Positions 25,988 to 39,117 are shown, numbered from the stretch's first letter. The stretch: 64,000 nucleotides of DNA from Rutidosis leptorrhynchoides (GCF_046630445.1 NC_092338.1:150460501-150524500); one strand, 5' to 3'. The notes: generated from the letters alone by a model not told the origin. Numbers and translations: made by a program.

Positions 25988-26330
25988 GGTCACAACAATA
26001 GGACGCTTGGGTATTTGAGGTCCTAACTCTTAGGACCCTTAAATTTGTAGTTGCATAAAAATGTACTTAATAGGACACTATCTTGTTGGTGTCTCATAAT
26101 GATCAACCAACAAGATAATACGGTCACAACAATAGGACGCTTGGGTATTTGAGGTCCTAACTCTTAGGACCCTTAAATTTGTAGTTGCATAAAAATGTAC
26201 TTAATAGGACACTATGTTGTTGGTGTCTCATAATGATCAACCAACAAGATAATAAGGTCAGAAAAATAGGACGCTTGAGTATTTAAGGTCCTAACTATCA
26301 TATGACTATATTAGGACCCTTACTAAAGTC
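25988..26330. repeat. CACTA subterminal repeat array 2 (134-bp period, 2.5 copies)
   Basis: Units begin GGTCACAACAATAGGACGC at 25988 and 26122 and GGTCAGAAAAATAGGACGC at 26256. Each full unit ends with an inverted repeat (TTGTTGG...CCAACAA) around TGTCTCATAATGATCA. Confidence 0.9.
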
Positions 26331-26400
26331 GTATTATTGCACTTTTGTTACAAAAAGGACTAAAGTATTATATAAGTTAACTTCCATTAAATATTCAAAA

Positions 26401-26480
26401 GCATTGATGGCGTAGTGGCTTGTGTGTTATTATTTCAAGTGATTGACCTGGGTTTAAATCCATTTTATGTCTCTTTTGTT
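26401..26480 (+). other. tRNA-like pol III box cassette
   Basis: GATGGCGTAGTGGCTTG (A-box-like) and GGTTTAAATCC (B-box-like, 26452-26462) are spaced as in tRNA genes and followed by T-rich sequence. It is probably a SINE head relic, not a functional tRNA. Confidence 0.4.
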
Positions 26481-26501
26481 TCTAAAATTAAAAAAATATA
26501 G

Positions 26502-26680
26502 TTGGGCCAGATTTAAGCTGGGAATTGTAGTTGGGCCAGATTTAATGGATTTATTTTTTATTTTTGAAATTTCAGCTGGGAATTATAGTTGTGTCATATT
26601 TAATGGATTCATTTTTTATTTTCAAAATTTCAGCTGGGAATTGTAGTTGGGCCATATTAAATGGATTCTTTTTTTAAAAC
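26502..26680. repeat. Tandem repeat with about 58-bp period
   Basis: AGCTGGGAATTGTAGTTG-type units begin at 26515, 26574 and 26632, each followed by a CATATTTAATGGATT-type segment. Three imperfect copies. Confidence 0.8.
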
Positions 26681-26794
26681 CGTAAACTATTACATTAACT
26701 TCATGAGATACAAAACAATATAGGTAACAGTTAACATCATTAGATCAACAAAGCAGTTAGGTTTACAATCCATTGAGCCTACACATTTTACAAC

Positions 26795-27004
26795 TTATAA
26801 TTCACATTTCTCAACAACAATTCTATCCAATACTCCTTCCATATCGATGCCGATTTTCCATCGGTACACCCTTAACAATTCATTGAATAAATATGGTTGT
26901 CGATCAATAGTTAAAACATAGCCCAAAAAACATGATTGTTTCTTTTGCAGGATAAACAAACGTGTAAAGTTTTTATGTTTCTTAATGAGCTCCCAAACCA
27001 ACAT
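26795..27004 (-). CDS. Unrecognised 69-codon frame
   Basis: The frame has balanced amino-acid composition, unlike most short frames here. It starts LVWELIKKHKNFTRLF and ends RIVVEKCEL. I do not recognise it. It could be the last exon of a gene fragment carried in the CACTA, or chance. No clear acceptor site is visible upstream. The flanking stretch 27005-27729 is AT-rich and holds no gene that I can support. Confidence 0.2.
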   Translation of the reverse strand: MLVWELIKKHKNFTRLFILQKKQSCFLGYVLTIDRQPYLFNELLRVYRWKIGIDMEGVLDRIVVEKCEL

Positions 27005-27729
27005 TAATGCAGAAATAGATTATGTTTCTCAATGCGTATTCAGTGTATATATATTCAGTTTACATGATCGTAAAGTAAGTCACCCAAACAATATATAGTT
27101 AACGATGCAATTAATGATGTTAGTTAATGATCTAATTAATAATGTGAATTGAACACGACCCCTAGCCTTTTCACATTTACTTGGGATAGAATTATTAGCA
27201 ATGAATTTTGCAGTTAAGAAAATAAAAGAATATGAGTAGTTAAATTCAATTCTGCACTCAATTGAATTCTGCAGTAGAGACAAAAAATAAAAGAAACAAA
27301 ACAAATGGAATCCTTCCTTTTTAAGGTATATTAGTTGAACTTTGGATTAGAAAGGGACTAATGGCCGGTGACAGTTTTAAGCAACAAGTCAACAGCAAAT
27401 TGCATACAAACATATATACAAGTAAAAGGGCAGAGCTAGTCAACAACAAACATTAAAAAGGAATCACCTTTTTGGGTGTTCTTTGTTTCTATTAGCATAA
27501 AGAACATAAATTCGTGCAGCACCATTGATTGGTTCATGTTAAAATGTATTAATTAAAAACTATGTTGTGATGATAAACCCTAAGCAAAATGGAAGCAATC
27601 CAGATAATACGAAGGAAAAATGGAAGCAAATAAACTGATCATCATATAATTAATAGAAATTACTACTAATATTTACATTAAATTAAAGGAGTATAATTTA
27701 TACAAAATCTAAAAGATACTAACATAAAT

Positions 27730-28400
27730 CTAGTTATATGCAAATCGGTTTACAAAAACACCCAACTCATAAGCCCAAAAACACGACATGCATTCCAGTA
27801 TCGTGAGTTCAAACCCATGGATGTGTGGAAAATAACCACGGTGGTCAGAGATAGGGCACGACGTTGCCACGTAAGCAAAATGACGGCGGTTAAATAAGCA
27901 TAAACAACGCAGCAAATCAAAAACCCTTGTTCTCACAGCAACCACCATCTCCGGCTCTGGTGGGAATGTTTCATTCAAAATTTGTAAACCGACATGCTTT
28001 TCCTCTATTTTGCAAGAGGCAAACATAATTAAACCATAAACATAAACAGCCTCTTTAAGTTGGCTGTTCGAAGCTTGCTTGAGACATTCAAGCCCATAAT
28101 CGGTATGTCTACCGTCAAAATAACCTATCAAACCCCAGCGAAATATCGCATTAGGGTTTCTAAAAATCATACAATGAAATAAAAAACAAAGAATCTAGGG
28201 TTTCCCCAAGGTAATAGAGGCCACCGATCTAGGGAAAACCTTTTTAATAGTAAAGGATCTTTGGAAAGCTTCGAAAAGCTTTTGCAAACCGACTTACACA
28301 TGAACAACTGGTCGGATGAGTAACTTCCAACTCGAGATAAAATTTCCACAAGCATATCTTGTGGAAGATTTTCGATTGTCTTCGGTTGAGTAACTTCCAT
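27730..28400 (-). pseudogene. F-box protein with Sel1-like region, single frameshift
   Basis: Substrate-recognition subunit type of an SCF ubiquitin ligase. The start at 28400 gives an N-terminal F-box (residues about 9-50: LPQDMLVEILSRVG, then the C-x3-C-KSF...L region), followed by P-L-L-P-W-G. The frame then stops at 28167. The remainder lies in another frame (28170-27730) and continues the same family: FRNPNAIFRWGL, a Sel1-like helical repeat (YGLECLKQAS...EAVYVYGLIMF), and a C-terminal Cys/aromatic segment (CMSCFWAYE). The change of frame falls in or near the T-rich run at 28175-28190, so one lost or gained base, or an assembly error, explains it. The pieces resemble Arabidopsis At2g35280-like F-box proteins. 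The gene lies on the same strand as the CACTA transposase and between the CACTA end and the transposase, so it may be a captured host gene. Confidence 0.7.
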
Positions 28401-28796
28401 TTTTTTAAATAAAAAATACGAGAAAAAAGGATGAAATTGGTGTACTTGAGAGAAATGTGTACAGGAAGATGATGGAAAGTATAACAGAGAATAGACTTGA
28501 GAAGAAAATATGCAACTTGCTTTCTGGCATTAAAAGTTGATTTTTGGTGAAAGTGACTCGACAAGTTACCACGTATGCGCTTAATGATGATTTTATTTAA
28601 GTATAAAATATACTTCTAATTTTATTTCAATTAGTATCTATAACAAAGTCAATATATATTACTAGCAAGTAATATTAAGTAAAGGATTACATGGCAAATA
28701 ATAACCATTAGGTTATTATGAGGACCATTAGATCAAACTCAATGATATATTTGCCAATTTATGATATAATTCTAACTTGGTACAAAAATATGAAAG

Positions 28797-28897
<101 letters not shown>

Positions 28898-29074
28898 CTA
28901 AATACTGACTCCAAACAAAATAAATTATTAGAGTTTTAAACTTCATATACCCTTCTTAACTTTTAAAATCACATATACATACCCACTTACATAAATTAAT
29001 AGTATCATATATGCCCATTACTAACATTTGAAAAAGCATATTTATCCATATAAACAAATAATATCACATGCAAT

Positions 29075-29410
29075 TTGAGAGGTTTCTTTTACAAGTAGAT
29101 TTTTGGTGATACAAGTTTCCTATTTTACCCTTAAATTGCTATTAGGTCAATATACCATTTATGGGTAAGATAGACAATTTATATCCTATAATAACTAACT
29201 ATACAAAAAATAAATAAAAACTAAATAAAAATGTGGGACTTATAAGTCCATCACAGCACACAGTCCATTAATTACCCACATAATAATTGCCTACATAATA
29301 GGGATGCATTTATCTTACCCATAAAGTATGTTACAAGTTACAACTATTTTTTACTATGGTATTTTTTTTATCTGTTGGATATAGAAATTACAACACAAAT
29401 AAAAACTAAA
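29075..29410 (+). repeat. Direct repeat, copy 1
   Basis: It shares GATTTTTGGTGATACAAG, the CTTAAATTGCTATTAGGTC block, TCCATCACAGCACACAGTCC and GGATATAGAAATTACAACAC with copy 2 at 31095-31410. The copies are about 2 kb apart in the same orientation. They could be decayed terminal repeats or a local duplication. No TG...CA ends are seen. Confidence 0.75.
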
Positions 29411-29495
29411 AATTTCATAATCTATAAAAACTTGATCTCTTTGTGTTTTCACCTTCACTTGGACTGCCTTGACCACGAATAGTTCTACAAAACAC

Positions 29496-29496
<1 letters not shown>

Positions 29497-29586
<90 letters not shown>
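29497..29586. repeat. (AAT)n microsatellite
   Basis: About 30 AAT units. Confidence 0.95.
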
Positions 29587-29591
<5 letters not shown>

Positions 29592-31094
29592 TAAATGGAT
29601 CTTAATTAATAAATGGAATGATGATTCTTAATAAAAATCACTCAAAATAGCACCCACTCTTGTCCCAATTTATGTTTACTACAACGGTGAGTATTCGGAT
29701 GATTGGAAATGGTATACACTTGGCGAAAGAAAAACGTTCGAAAAATTGAAGTAATTTGATAATTTATATGGTGTTGAGGTATGGAAGAATGGACATGTAC
29801 TCGTATTTATATAGGAGAAAACCTAGCTAACTGTTGCAAATATATCAGTTGTATAATAATCTTCTATTCTTATCTTTTAAAAGGGATAATTTATATGGTG
29901 TTTATATTTATTTTAATAATAATCTTCTATTCTTATCTTTTAAAAGGGAGTTTGGGGTGATGTAATGACATGTTTTAGGCTATTGTAACAAGTGCTTCAA
30001 ACAATTGTAAAATGCTATTGATGATGTAATAATTAAAACTATTTAAATTTAAATTAAATATGTGTATTCTATAACTAAATGATCAAAATATTGCTTTCTC
30101 AACTTTATACGCAACTCGATTTCCAATGTATATCCACCAGAGTGTTCCCTTGCACACACAATCAATCCTTATACATAATCTTTTTTTATTTTATATTTTT
30201 TCTAAACCAATGTAATTTCTTTAAATAGCAGTTTACCCTTTTCAAAATCAACATACATTTTATTCCAATTTACACTTCAACTTTTAAGTGGCCATTATCT
30301 ATCCACCATTTTCAACACCCAAATACAAAAGATACCAAATCTAGGATCATGAAAACCTGTCTTCCGGATCATTGACCATCATGATATTTGCAATGCATTG
30401 AGTCACAGTTCCATAATCAGATCAGAGAGATCATAGTTATTCTGATTGTGAAAATGTGACTCAATCCGTTGCTAGCAATAGCATGATTTTCTACGTGCGG
30501 GTTTTGGGCCTGGAAAAAGATCTTAGAAAGCACATATCTCCATCTTTTTCATCTTATAGATATACATGTCTTGCAAAAATAAAACATAAAAAAATAACAT
30601 CACTAAAAAATAACATCACTAAACATTATGAAAAAAGATCATGAAAAAATAACATCACTAAACATTATGAAAAAAGATCATGAAAACCTGTCTTCTGGAT
30701 CATTGACCCTCATGGTGTTAGCAATGCATTGAGTCATAATTGGTAGTGAGGCATACCCAATTTAGATGAAAATTGTAGTGACCAATTTAGATGTAAATTG
30801 GGTCATGCATCAATACCATATGGGAACCAATGAAGCTCCATCTTTGTCTTTTGTTTAAAAGATGAAAATTTTCTAGTTTTGTGTTTTAAAAAAAAAATGA
30901 CATCACTAAACATTATGCATTGTTTGTTTGTACAATACAACCTTTAAAATTGATAGATCCACCATTTTTTTTCATCTTCATTGGTTCCCAAATGGTAGTG
31001 AGGCATAACCAATTTAGATGATATATGTGTACTTGAGAGGTTTATTTTACACGAAGATATATGATATATATGATGGGAAAATACAACCGAAGAG

Positions 31095-31410
31095 AGAGAA
31101 ATAGGTTGCTTTTACAAGAAGATTTTTGGTGATACAAGTTTCCTATTTTACCCTTAAATTGCTATTAGGTCAATATACCATTTAAGGGTAAGATAGATAA
31201 TTTATATCCTATAATAACTAACTATACAAAAAATAAATCAAAACTAAATAAAAAGGTGGGACCTACAAGTCCATCACAGCACACAGTCCATTAATTACCT
31301 TACTACTGTTACCGATAAAGTAAGTTACAAGTTACAAGTTACAACCATTGTGTACTATGGTATTTTTTTATCTATTGGATATAGAAATTACAACACAAAT
31401 AAATTAAGTA
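31095..31410 (+). repeat. Direct repeat, copy 2
   Basis: Partner of 29075-29410, with small indels: ACAAGTTACAAGTTACAA is expanded and about 40 bp after ATTAATTACC are missing. Confidence 0.75.
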
Positions 31411-31478
31411 CAGGTTACACTCGTACAACACTAACCATTCTCTATATTTGAAATTTGAGATTATATATGTATCATAAG

Positions 31479-34400
31479 TGTAACACCCCGTCAAATCCCT
31501 TTAACGGAATGTTAACTCTGGTCCCAGTGCTTGGCTTGACTTCTACGTAACAGTAATATTCTATAGTGGAAGCAATTAATACCTGAGAATAAAACACGCA
31601 AAATGGGTCAACAATAACGTTGAGTGAATCTACAGGTTTTAGGTAAACAATACAGTATGTTTAAGGAACAACATTTTGAAAACGTTTACTAGTGAAAGAC
31701 CACCAAAGTTTAATGTTAAAGTTTTTAGACAACACCGTTTCTCGTTTCCAAAGTTTGTTGACACTACCATGTAAAATTTCAATCATTTGTAGACAACACC
31801 CTGTCAAGTTTTATCTCATTTGCTCGTAAACCATAGTTTAAATATCGTTGTATAGTATCTGAAAGACAGTTATCAGAAAAATAGTTTAATTTCCCTGCCC
31901 ACGAGATTCTATCGCTGCATACACCGAGCACCTGAATACTAGCATTAACCCGAGTATAGATGCCACTATACCCGCCTTTACCTCCTAAAATGTTATACAC
32001 CTGTACGAGTGTATCTAATGTTCAAAATAAATGCACCACTGCTTTTATAGTGGGTGAGGTTGTCAACCTAATGGATCCGTCCATCTAAATTGTGCTTACA
32101 CCGATGGTATTAAAAGTATCCAAGCTAGAGGCTTTGTGTACAAACTCAGTATGCATATGTGTAGTACTCATGTCAATATAAAAGTAATTGAAAATGTAAA
32201 TATAACAGTGTGTATTCTCATCCCTGAAAACATGTAAAAAGCGGGACTGTAGACTCACCTTCGAATAAGCTAGGAATGAAAGACAAATGACTTGTACGGT
32301 TTAGACCCGAGTAATGTAACCTAAGTATACGTATGTAGGTTGGTCAATATATGTATCTTATATAAGTGTGGTATCATAGTGTACATTGTATTATTGCTCG
32401 ACTCAACGCGTTTCAAAGTAAAAGTCAACTATATCATGCAAGTCAAACAAAGTCAACCGAAGTCAAACCGAAAGTCAAACTTGGTCAAAGTAGTCAAATA
32501 AAGTCAACATCAGTAGATTCATGTCAAATATTGGTTAACATGTCAAACCTAAGTCAAACAATACGTTTCAGGTCATGAATGATCATTTTCACAATTTCAG
32601 TTTATCGTTATGTACAAAGTTAATGAACACGTAGCATATTTGGCACATTATCTCATAGTACAAAATTCAAGTAATTATGACAAACTCCAGATCATAATTA
32701 GACTTAAAATTGATTACAAAAAGTCCAGCCAGGGACTCATACGACAATTAAAAGTCAGGAATCAGAAGGGATACATTTGGGGTTTGCCAGGTCAGTTTCT
32801 GACTGCGCACTGATTTCATTTTGGCTATAACCGGAGTTAGGAACTTGAAAATGATACAAGACCAGTGGCCACAGTTCAAGGACAAATAAAAGTAACACAT
32901 ATCAAAAATCTAGCCACTTTTGTTTAGCCAATTGGTACAGTTTATTCGTGCAAATTGAACATTCAGTTTTTCAGCTCAAATCAGAATTCACATAAAGTAA
33001 GGCTCTATTGTGCCCAATGCATAAGGTTTCAGAGATTGACATAAACTAACAATAAGTCAAATATCATATTAAGTTTCATTTTCCAGAAGTATACATGCTC
33101 AATCAATATACAAAATTCACAAAGTACAAAACCGTGTTCAATTACAGATTCGATTCCCATTTCGTTAGTCACATTCGCATACGATTATCCGAAGATCTAG
33201 ATACAATTAACCCACGATATCTACATGAAAGATGAAGTAATTTTTGTCTAATTTTCAAATATGCAAATATTTAATTACAGAAGTTAACACATTTTATCAT
33301 ACAAGGTTATTTTTATGCAAGTGCTGTATAAAACTTCATTTACACTAATTCTAGCATATCGTTGGCTATACATAAGCAAACGACATGATATCCTAGTCTA
33401 ACTTGAGTGTTTTTAAATTATCTTTCCAGTGGTATAAGTCTCACATTCCAATTCGTTTTCTATCAATACCAGATTTCTGATCAAGCAACAAAAACACAAC
33501 GATAATTCAAACTGACATAACTTAATCATACGGAAACGAAATCAAGGGAATCCAAAGCCTAAACTCAATAGTTTTTCGCAAGGAATCTGATTATAACATA
33601 ATAATTAACATTTTAAAAACTTAATTTTTCTGATCAAACAATAACAAATTCGTTTTTAAACCCTAGCGCATCAAACAATCAAAATAACGATTACAATTAA
33701 CACGTATACGTATAGACTTGAGCAATTGACAACATAACTATGAAACTCACATGAAAATCAGATTTTTAAGATTTAGGGTTCATGCAATTATACCTTTGAT
33801 CGCTAAATTAAATACACCAATGCGTAGAGGAGATCGGGAATTACAACTTTCGTGTTCAAGGTTTAATCAAAAGATCAAAAATTGAAGGTGGTGATGATGT
33901 CGACGTGAAAGAGGGAGAGGGAGGGAGAGGCAGTCGAATTTTTTTGAGTATAAGTGAGGGTTCTGCTAAATTTAGGTTTACCCTCTAATTTATATTAGGG
34001 TTTAATTATCATCAAATACAAATAAGTCCCTCAAGTAGTGAAAATTCAACATAAAAGGGTGGGGAGGTGGGGTTCGGCCGATGGGCCCCATGGGATGGGT
34101 TCCCGGGCCCTCGTTTTGCAAAACCGTGTATTCGTGGTCCGTTTTAAGTGTCGTTTAGTCGTACCGAAGGCCCGGAACGCTAATCCGATCGTTAAATGCA
34201 ACCAATCGCTTAATTTATTAAAAACCCAATAAATTAAATATTTTAAAAAGTTAATAATTAATTAAATTAATTAGTAAAATAAACCCGAGCGTTTAGTTGC
34301 TCAAAAATCTATTATCAAAATCGTATCGTTTTTATCGTATTTCATTATTCGAAATATTTATTTGAATTAATATCAACCCATATCAATTAATGAAACCCTC

Positions 34401-34511
34401 CAAAGGTCAAGTACGCATTTAATACACGTAAACACATAAAAGTTAAATAATCGCCGTTAAATAAACTAACAGAAGGTTAACGAAGGTAACGGAAAAATCA
34501 GGGTTATTACA
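31479..34511 (-). repeat. 3' LTR of G1
   Basis: 3,033 bp, terminal TGTAACACCCCG at 31479 and GGGTTATTACA at 34511. It includes a run of AAGTCAAA/AGTCAAC words at 32415-32565, a hairpin-forming CAACAATAACGTTG near 31609, and a GGGCCC-rich patch (34075-34110). Short frames inside are repeated in the sister LTR and are not genes. Confidence 0.9.
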
Positions 34512-34614
34512 TTACCCACCTGTTATTGAAAATTTCGTCCCGAAATTTTAGTGATCGTCCGCTGAAGTGGTTTCCTCGGGAAACGATTGCGGATACTTCA
34601 GCCTCATCTGGTCT

Positions 34615-37410
34615 TCACCACCGAACTTTAATGGTAGGAATTCTGCTTTGCTTCAACTGTTTGACCTCACGGACCAAGATTTCAATAGGTTCCTCAATGA
34701 AATGAAGTTTATCGTCGATACGTAGTTCCTCTAAAGGAATAATCAAATTATCATCGGCTAGGCACTTCTTTAGATTGGATACATGGAAAACATCATGAAT
34801 ACCGCTGAGTGCTTGTGGCAGTTCCAATCTGTAAGCTACTGGTCCGACTCTTTCAGTTATCTCAAACGGTCCAACATATCTAGGACTCAATTTACCTCAT
34901 TTTCCAAATCGTACAACACCCTTCTAAGGTGATACCTTAAGCATAACCTTGTCACCAACTTGGAACTCTATGTCCTTCCGTCTAACGTTAATGTAACTCT
35001 TTTGATGACTTCGAGCCGTTCTCAATCGTTCCTGAATCTGTAGAACTTCCTCAGTTGTCTCCTGAATAATCTCAGGACCTGTCAACTGACTATCTCCCAA
35101 CTCGCTCCAACAAACGGGAGATCTACACTTTCTTCCGTATAATGCCTCGAAAGGTGCAGCTTTAATACTCGCATGGTAGCTGTTATTGTATGAGAACTCA
35201 GCTAGTGGTAAATACTTATCCTATTCGTTTCCAAAATCAATGACACATGCTCTCAACATGTCCTCAAAAGTCTGAATAGTTCGTTCGCTCTGTCCATCTT
35301 TCTGGGGGTGATATGCTATGCTCATATCTAAACGGGTTCCCATTGCTTTCTGCAATGATTGTCAAAACCTGGAAGTAAATCTGCTGTTGTGGTCGGATAT
35401 AATAGATATAGGCACTCCATTCCTAGAGACGACTTCTTTAATGTAGACCTGAGCAAACTTCTCCATCTTATCAGTTTCCCTTATCGGTAAGAAGTGTGCG
35501 GATTTAGTGAGATGATCTACGATAACCCAAATGGTATCACGACCTCCAGCCGTTCTCAGCAGTTTCGTAATGAAGTCCATGGAAATACCTTCCCACTTCC
35601 ACTGGGGAATTTCAAGTTGAATCAGTAATCCTGATGGCTTTTGATGCTCAGCCTTGACTTTAGCGCAAGTCAAGCACTTCCCGACATAAGTAGCAATGTC
35701 AGCTTTCAAGTTCGGCCACCAATAAAATGCCTTCAAATCTTCGTACATCCTATCTGATCCCGGATGAATTGAGTATCTCGACTTGTGTGCTTCCTCCAAC
35801 ACTAGTTCTCTCAATCCACCAAACTTTGGTACCCAAATTCGGTTAGCAAAGTACCGTGTTCCGTCCTCTTTGATGTCAAATTTCTTATCCATTCCTCTGA
35901 GAAATTCAACATCGACATTTTCTTGTTTCATGGCTTCTTGTTGTGCTTCGCGGATTTGCGATGTGAGATTCGTACGGACAACTATGTTAAGTGCTTTAAC
36001 CTTAAGAGGTTTCTCTCACTCATTTCTGCTCAAGGCATCTGCCACAACATTCGCCTTGCCCGGATGGTATTGAAGTTCGCAGTTATAATCGTTAAGTAGC
36101 TCCATCCAACGTCCGTGTCTCATGTTGAGCTGCTTCTGATCGAATATGTGCTGTAAACTCTTATGGTCAGTGAAGATAGTGAACTTGGTTCCAAACAGGT
36201 AGTGTCTCCACATTTTAAGTGCAAAGACAACAGCTCCTAACTCAAGGTCATACGTAGTGTAGTTCTGCTCGTGAATCTTTAACTGACGCGATCCATAAGC
36301 AATAACGTTGTTTCGTTGCATAAGCACGCAACCAATTCCTTGACGTGAGGCATCACAATAAACCACAAAATCTTCACTTCCCTCGGGTAGAGACAATACT
36401 GGTGCAGTTGTCAACTTCTCTTTCAACAACTGAAATTCAGTCTCTTGCAGTTCTGACCACTCAAACTTCTTGCCTTTATGAGTCAACGCGGTCAATGGTT
36501 GGGCGATCTTAGAGAATCCTTCAATGAATCTCCTGTAGTAACCAGCTACACCCAAAAATTGCCTAATCTGCGTTGGCGTCTTTGGAGTTTCCCAATTCTT
36601 AACCGACTCAATCTTTGCTGGATCGACCTGTATTCCATTGGCCCCTACAACATGGCCAAGAAACTGTACTTCTGGTAACTAAAAGTCACACTTAGAGAAC
36701 TTTGCATACAACTTCTCTTCTCTAAGCATAGTCAATATCGAACATAGATGCTGCTCGTGCTCTTCTCTGTTCTTGGAGTACACCAATATATCATCAATGA
36801 ACATAATGACGAATTTATCTAGGTATGACTTACACATGCAGTTCATGAGGTCCATGAACACTGCTGGTACGTTCGTCAAACCAAACGACATCACTGTAAA
36901 CTCATAATGTCCATAACGTGTTCTAAACGCTGTCTTCGGAACATCAGCTTCTTTGACTTCTCAATTGGTGATACCCGGATCTCAAATCAATCTTCGAATA
37001 ACAACTGGATCCCTGAATTTGATCAAATAAGTCATCAATCCTCGGTAACGGATACCGATTCTTGATTGTCAACTTGTTCAATTCTCTGTAGTCGATACAC
37101 AATCTCATCGACCCATCCTTCTTCTTATCAAACAAGACTGGAGCTCTAACTTGGGAAGTCGTGGTCATGTGACACACCTTCTAGTACATGTCACAATTTA
37201 GGGCATTACAACCCTCATGTTCTTCACTCTGGGAAGCTCTTGTAGTTCTAAAGGTGCAAATGTGTGTATTGTATGCGTAACGGGTGCAGCTGTTGGCACC
37301 AAATCAATCCGAAATTCGACTTCACGGTGGGGTGGACGTGTAACCTCAGGACAATCTCTAATAGTTGGGAAACATTCGAGTCTCTTAAATGTCGGCTCAT
37401 CTTTACTCAC
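34615..37410 (-). pseudogene. G1 pol remnant: reverse transcriptase, RNase H, integrase, chromodomain-like end
   Basis: Minus-strand order: a protease-RT linker (37410-37198, REVEFRIDLVP); RT fingers and palm (37177-36944, [20 protein letters not shown]); RT catalytic segment with F-I-D-D in 36894-36679; RNase H (36555-36016) with D of VYCDAS, E of YDLELGAV, D of FTDHKSL and D of VVADALS; integrase (35931-35362) with zinc-binding H..H and C-x2-C and the first two catalytic Asp (SMDFI, ISDHNS); and a C-terminal part (34890-34615) ending in chromodomain-like sequence. Breaks: a one-base frameshift near 36957, in-frame stops at 36679, 36016, 35362 and near 34900, and a deletion upstream of RT. 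RT and RNase H copy element RNA to DNA; integrase inserts it; the chromodomain would target chromatin. This copy cannot make a full product. Confidence 0.9.
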
Positions 37411-39117
37411 ATGTTCCAGAATTGCTAGACATTCTCATCTCCTGTACTGCTGGACCTTCGAGTAATTACTGTAACATGACGGTGTACTGATCTCTTCCTC
37501 GTACACTATTATTGTCGATGAAAGAAATTCGAATAGTCTTCTGGCCGCAGCTGCCTCGGTTGTTTTGTCAAATAACCAGTTTGTTTCAACCACTAAGTTA
37601 AAACTTCCCAGTTTAATAGTTTTATAGAGTACACGTTGTCTAAGGAAGGTACAGGTTTATAAACGTCGTGACTAGTTTCTCTAGCGTTAAAGCTTCTCTC
37701 AGCACTGGTGTTGACAGCATATATAAAAATTATGGTTGATGAGTGGGAACGTGATGATTTTCATGGAAAACGAAAATGAACAAGGTGTAATGGCAACTCA
37801 AACAAAATCTGATATTTAATCGAAAAAGGGTTGGTACAAACTCCCATACGGGTGTGTCTCGCAGGAAAAGATGAAGTGTAGTTCGCGTCGATGTGTTCAA
37901 AGTTGGTTGGTAATGTATGTGGGTATAATGAAAATGATTGTCGCTTAAGAATAGTATGTTGGAACAAAATGATGAGGGATATGGTAACGGGTAGTATTAC
38001 TAGTAGCAATGAGTGGTGGCGTTAGCGATAAGTAGCGATGGGTTGCGATAAGCAGTGATGATAGTGGTGGCGAATAAGTTATTAGATAGCGTGCTCACAT
38101 CATGAGTATATATACATGTATACTAATGCACCCAATATGGCATAATAGTTATCAATCAGTAGGCTCGTATTGGGAAACAAAATCATGATCGACGGGTGAC
38201 TGAATGATAGGTAAGTTGGAAATCAAGTGGACAATATCTACTACGTATTGTGCGGGCTGTTACCAGGAATCCTCCTTTAAAGACGTATCAGAATTTAGTT
38301 GTGATGCACATTAGTGAGTAGTAAAGCGTGGATGTGTTAATGGTGATGAGTAGTGCTTGGTAGTGGTAAGTAGTAATGATTAGTATTGAGTAGTAGCAAG
38401 TAGCAAGGGGTAATAGTAAGTAGTATTTAGTATCGACAAGAAGTGAGAAGTAGTGATCAGTCCAGTCAGAGGCAGCGTGGAGTAGTAGTTAGCAACAATA
38501 AACAGTACTGAGAAGTGGTATGAGATGACGAGTATGTTTAAGTAGTGTCTTTGTAGTGACGGGTGGTGATCGGTGGTGGCAGGAAGTGTCGAGTGGTGAG
38601 GAGTGGTGTCATGCTTACAAGTTACTTATAAGTTATAATAACAATTAGTTTGCACAGTGTAAGTCTCTACTCATATTTAAGGTTATACAATTTGTGTTCA
38701 CAACGGTGTTTATCCAAGTAACCTACTTGACTCGCTCCCAATTCCTTATTTTGCGATGTCAGAACTTCTATATGAGTCACCGTAATGTAATCCCAGTCAT
38801 TACATTACACTATCTCACATATCCATTTCGACATCACTCCGTAAGTTCAAGATAGCGTAGTCAACTTAATTTAGTTAAATCTGGCTTCGTGTGTACGTAT
38901 GTGTTTCGTGATATAGTATATTTAGTCCAAGTCCATGTTGTATGGTATAAGGCATATATGTATGTGATGTATTGTGTAGCCATACATGTAGCATTGTGAA
39001 GCAAATAGTGCAGGTATGATGTATAAAAGTCATCCAAGACACACAGCTATAGACTAGACTTCACTAATGCGTCCTACGGTTAGACACACTAATGTATCCT
39101 AGTTCCCTATAGCCAAA
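37411..39117 (-). other. G1 leader region lacking Gag, with ACTACT-rich tract
   Basis: About 1.7 kb between the pol remnant and the primer-binding site. I find no Gag, zinc knuckle or protease motif. 38320-38620 is an imperfect array of AGTAGT/GTAGTG words (ACTACT on the coding strand). The rest is unique low-GC sequence. Gag has probably been deleted or replaced. Confidence 0.65.

Noticed and set aside
32366-32813. Two short frames repeated at 40019-40466
   Set aside because: They lie in both LTRs of G1 and reflect LTR identity, including AAGTCAAA-type repeats, not selection on protein.
36478-36678. Plus-strand frames within the G1 pol region (35783-36678)
   Set aside because: Shadows of the minus-strand RNase H and integrase coding sequence.
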